DNA from: Neopestalotiopsis rosae
Taxonomy: Eukaryota; Ascomycota; Sordariomycetes; Amphisphaeriales; Sporocadaceae
Assembly (NCBI GenBank): GCA_023078685.1
Contig: JALGAS010000005.1
Location: 3,286,001 to 3,350,000, forward strand
DNA: 64,000 nucleotides
Direction: 5' to 3'
Shown here: one piece after another, positions 61,114 through 64,000 of the stretch
How the letters are laid out: each line of letters opens with the position of its first letter
Position numbering within the stretch: position 1 is the first letter of the stretch
Notes under the pieces: model-generated
Told to the model about the DNA's origin: nothing
The model's input: the letters and a program-made list of their open reading frames with translations, nothing else
The model's database searches: none
Position numbers and translations under genes: made by a program

Positions 61114-62736
61114 TCAGGAATCTCTAGTTATGATACTGGCAAGCTGTTCTGCCATGGCATAAAGTGTGGCTTGTGGATGGCCGCCCAAGGGTACCGGGAT
61201 GATACTTGCATCGACAACCCGAAGTCCTTGGACGCCGAGCACTCGCCCTTCGACATCGACCACCTCACCCATCGCTGCGGTACCGCCGGAGTGGTGGTGC
61301 TGCATTCCTGTCAGACTAATCCTGTCTTGGATTGCTTCGTCGCTTGACTGCTCAGTCAATGGAGCCAAGTCGCCAAGACCCTCTCCGGATGGTGGTGACT
61401 CGCTCTCTACGACAGACTCCATAGATTTGGTCGCCAAAAGGACCTTGAGAGTTTGTCTAGTAGCGTGGATGATGGCATCACGATCAAGCTCAGTAGAAAG
61501 GTAGCTTGGTTGAATGCAAGGCAAGTCGTTTGGCGAGTGGGATCGAATGGAGACTGTCCCACGAGAAGTAGGAAGGAGAAGCATGGTAGACGTGGCAATG
61601 TGTGAGCCATCGACCGGGATACCGGAAATCCCAGGTGGAACATAAGCTGCGACGATCTCGTAGAAGTTGCGTTCCTTTAGGTTGGGATTGGCTCCGTGTT
61701 TTATCATGAGTTCCTCTGGTAGAGGCTGACTAGCGACCCAATCCCACGGAAATCCTTTGGAAAAAGCAGGATTCTGGAAGCCAGCGCTCCCGAGGGCATA
61801 TCCAGCTGAAGGGTCGCGTAAGCGGAAAGCAAGGTAAATGGCAAAGTGGTCATGGAGATTCTGCCCGACCTGAGGAGCGTCGTATATGAGTGGAATCTTG
61901 TGTTTTGCGAGTGTCGCAGACGGTCCAATACCCGAAAGCATCAGGAGCTGAGGAGTCCGGTAAGCGCCGGCACAGAGAATAACCTCTTTTCTGGCAGTGA
62001 TCTTGCGGCCATCGGCGAGCTCTACCCCCGTCACCTTGAGGTCGGTGAACGTGACTTTATGCACAAGAGTGTTGCACATAACCTCAACGTTACGAAGTGA
62101 ATAAGCGAGATGGGACGGCTGTCGAAGGCCATCACGCGAATTCTCATGGATCTCAGTGAGGCCCGTAGTACAGCCATTCTTCGCTTCAGGATGAGGATAG
62201 ACACCGACGTCGGCCCACGCCTGCTTAATGGTTTCGCGCAGAGGATATTTACGTGCGCCCGACTCATCTTGAGAAACGAGAGTCACGTGCATGGGTCCGT
62301 TAAATCCATGCTCTGAGGCGTCTGCTTGAGGGTCCTTGAAGGATTCAGACTTGATAAGCCAAGGCTTGATGCCCTCGTAGCTCCATCGTTCGTCTCCTAC
62401 CACTTCCGCCCAATGATTGTAATCGGCAGCATCTGCTCGCAACCATGCGCCAAAGTTCAGAACACTGCCTCCACCGAGTGTCTTGCCAGCGTTGAGAAAG
62501 TGCACACGACCAGCCGTGCTGGCTACCGGCTCACTTGGATAAGCATAATCGAACTTTCCTCCCAAGAGAGACAAACCGCTTAAGAAGGTGGCGGTCGCAG
62601 GATCGCCTGATGGATCAGGTCCAGCTTCCACGAGGATGACTTCGGGTTTGTCGTCGCTTTGACTCAGGCGCGAGGCCAAAGGACATCCAGTCAAGCCGCC
62701 GCCCACGACAACATAGTCGGCAACCAAGTCACCCAT
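61114..62736 (-). CDS. GMC-family FAD oxidoreductase (choline dehydrogenase-like)
   Basis: Single exon, 540 aa from the ATG at 62736; the frame is open a little further upstream but starts there with TTG. FAD-binding GGGLTG at 12-17, the GKTLGGGSVLNFGAWLRA signature near residue 90, and the second GMC signature GAYRTPQLLMLSGIGPS. The C-terminal domain has the catalytic His in GMQHHHSGG (about 473-481) and the second His in GGHPQ (about 519). There is no signal peptide, so it is probably intracellular, unlike secreted lignocellulose GMC enzymes. It would oxidise an alcohol to an aldehyde or ketone, which fits as a step after P450 hydroxylation. Intact in all motifs. Confidence 0.92.
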   Translation of the reverse strand: MGDLVADYVVVGGGLTGCPLASRLSQSDDKPEVILVEAGPDPSGDPATATFLSGLSLLGGKFDYAYPSEPVASTAGRVHFLNAGKTLGGGSVLNFGAWLRADAADYNHWAEVVGDERWSYEGIKPWLIKSESFKDPQADASEHGFNGPMHVTLVSQDESGARKYPLRETIKQAWADVGVYPHPEAKNGCTTGLTEIHENSRDGLRQPSHLAYSLRNVEVMCNTLVHKVTFTDLKVTGVELADGRKITARKEVILCAGAYRTPQLLMLSGIGPSATLAKHKIPLIYDAPQVGQNLHDHFAIYLAFRLRDPSAGYALGSAGFQNPAFSKGFPWDWVASQPLPEELMIKHGANPNLKERNFYEIVAAYVPPGISGIPVDGSHIATSTMLLLPTSRGTVSIRSHSPNDLPCIQPSYLSTELDRDAIIHATRQTLKVLLATKSMESVVESESPPSGEGLGDLAPLTEQSSDEAIQDRISLTGMQHHHSGGTAAMGEVVDVEGRVLGVQGLRVVDASIIPVPLGGHPQATLYAMAEQLASIITRDS

Positions 62737-63695
62737 TTTCAAATTCAAAAGAGGAGCTGGTAAGAAGAGACGTGCGGGTGACAATGCTCAAGGACTCACG
62801 AGAATAACTCGCTATATATAACGGTCGATAAATTGTAGTATGATGAGATGCTCTTCCTACATGCAATTAGGATCTATCTATAAGGTAAGCTTGTATTTAT
62901 AGTAGGGGAGTGGGTATGTACAGGCTAGAACTGCCAATGCAACCTTGTACCAACTGACGCTTTGCATGCATCCGCAACCACCCAGCCTGCGCGATTACTG
63001 CGGTCGTTGGTTTTCCCCGGCGAAAAGCCATAACAACACAAAGGCCCAAAGCAAGTCGCGCATAACGATAATAATGACTACATATGCTCATTTTCTATAT
63101 AGTACGACGAACTGCTAATGACCAAAGGGGGTTTTGCTTGTGTACAATCTTGGTGCCGATACGCTCCGTGTAACAATATGTCAAATTTTGAATTAACGAG
63201 GCGCGGCAAGAGAGCTACACGTTACCGTGTCACAGGCTATCGAAAACTCGGTCCACTCTCGCCAGGTAGATAGTATATCCTGTGATCGCCGGATTAGTAC
63301 TCAGATTGGTGACGGCTGGGGAATCCCCGGTATTATATGTGTTCTTTTCTTTCCAACTCATCATTTATCTTTTTGCTGCTCGGGGACGAGACATTAATTG
63401 GGGCTAGGTAGCAATACCAGTAATGGGTACAAGGCACTGGTACGGTACCTTGCTGCATACCCCATATAGGTTCCTGGCGAGAGGGGTGTTCCTGGCCTAG
63501 CTCGCCTAGGTCCTGGCGCTATCGACACTATAAAACGGCAAGATATCCCACCTTTTCATTACTTCATATATCTTGAAATGCTGACTGCCAAGCGCTCGTC
63601 AATAATTACTACTACACAATAGGACTGCAGAACCACAGTTCGATTTCTCTAATCCTCGTCTGTGTATCATTTCATCACATTTACAAAATTTTCAC
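62737..63695. promoter_or_regulatory. Divergent promoter between GMC and right-edge genes
   Basis: This is 0.96 kb. A TATAAAA element at 63529-63535 lies 161 bp ahead of the right-edge ATG. Just upstream, TCCTGGC occurs three times between about 63472 and 63517. No gene was seen. Confidence 0.5.
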
Positions 63696-64000
63696 ATGGC
63701 CATTCTCAGCAGCCGTCCTATCGGCACGACAGTAGAGCAGGCGCCCAGCCACGACGGTAGCCCAACCTACGCAAGCTACCGTACTCTGCCGACTCCCGGC
63801 AACAACAAGGAGAGGCGCCCTTTATTCGCGCTCCGGGTCTACGACACTACAGCCGAAGCCGGCAGCCCCGACCACGTACGTCGCATGGCAGAGACGATCT
63901 ACGACCGCACGTGGCGACACCGGTCTACCGTTGGCCGCGCGGCGCCCGACCGCATCGAGGTCGTCGGGTTGCCTGTGGTACTAAGTAGTGATGATGGGGC
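63696..64000 (+). CDS. 5' part of an unidentified gene, cut by the window edge
   Basis: The frame from the ATG at 63696 stays open to the last base (101 codons) with strongly G+C-rich codon use and protein-like composition. It begins MAILSSRPIGTTVEQ and contains RPLFALRVYDTTAEAG and VRRMAETIYDRTWRHR. No family was recognised. A TATA element and a pyrimidine-rich leader lie upstream, which supports a real start. It would be the next gene of the accessory cluster. A downstream intron may begin within the last 30 bases. Confidence 0.6.
   Translation, partial: MAILSSRPIGTTVEQAPSHDGSPTYASYRTLPTPGNNKERRPLFALRVYDTTAEAGSPDHVRRMAETIYDRTWRHRSTVGRAAPDRIEVVGLPVVLSSDDG

Overview
The window is nuclear DNA from a filamentous ascomycete (Pezizomycotina, most likely a Sordariomycete and perhaps Hypocreales). 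The evidence is short introns of about 50-130 nt with GT..AG ends and CTAAC-like branch points, genes on both strands, long intergenic spacers, and families typical of these fungi: sedolisin, DUF1996, a cellobiose-dehydrogenase-type cytochrome, a Zn(II)2Cys6 regulator, and MFS, P450 and GMC enzymes. Exon-intron models below were assembled by hand from splice signals and reading-frame continuity. No transcript or database search was available.

Left part (1-11.9 kb), housekeeping and chromatin: a CCCH zinc-finger protein (-), a large SNF2 remodeler of Mi-2/CHD/Mit1 type (-) whose N-terminal exon lies behind an unusually long 842-nt intron, and, divergent from it, the mitochondrial rRNA methyltransferase MRM1 (+). 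Middle-left (11.9-25.5 kb): a secreted sedolisin (-), a secreted PHB-depolymerase/feruloyl-esterase-like CE1 enzyme (-), a DUF7025-type AAA ATPase (+), a short-chain dehydrogenase (+) and a SWIRM protein (-).

Centre (25.5-41.2 kb) is gene-poor. Only a Nudix hydrolase (+) and the peroxin PEX16 (-) stand in about 16 kb, among homopolymer tracts and small tandem repeats, including ten copies of a heptamer. At 41-50 kb are a secreted DUF1996 protein (+) convergent with a stand-alone secreted b-type cytochrome domain (-), then two MFS transporters of different families, also convergent.

Right part (51-64 kb) looks like an accessory metabolic cluster: ATP-grasp ligase (+), glutathione transferase (+), HSL-type esterase (-), Zn(II)2Cys6 regulator (+), cytochrome P450 (+), GMC oxidoreductase (-) and a gene cut by the right edge (+). 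No polyketide synthase, NRPS, terpene cyclase or other usual scaffold enzyme is visible, so either the core lies outside the window or the ATP-grasp enzyme supplies it. A 10-bp palindrome-containing element is shared by the promoters of the regulator and the P450. No tRNA, rRNA, CRISPR array or intact transposon was found.
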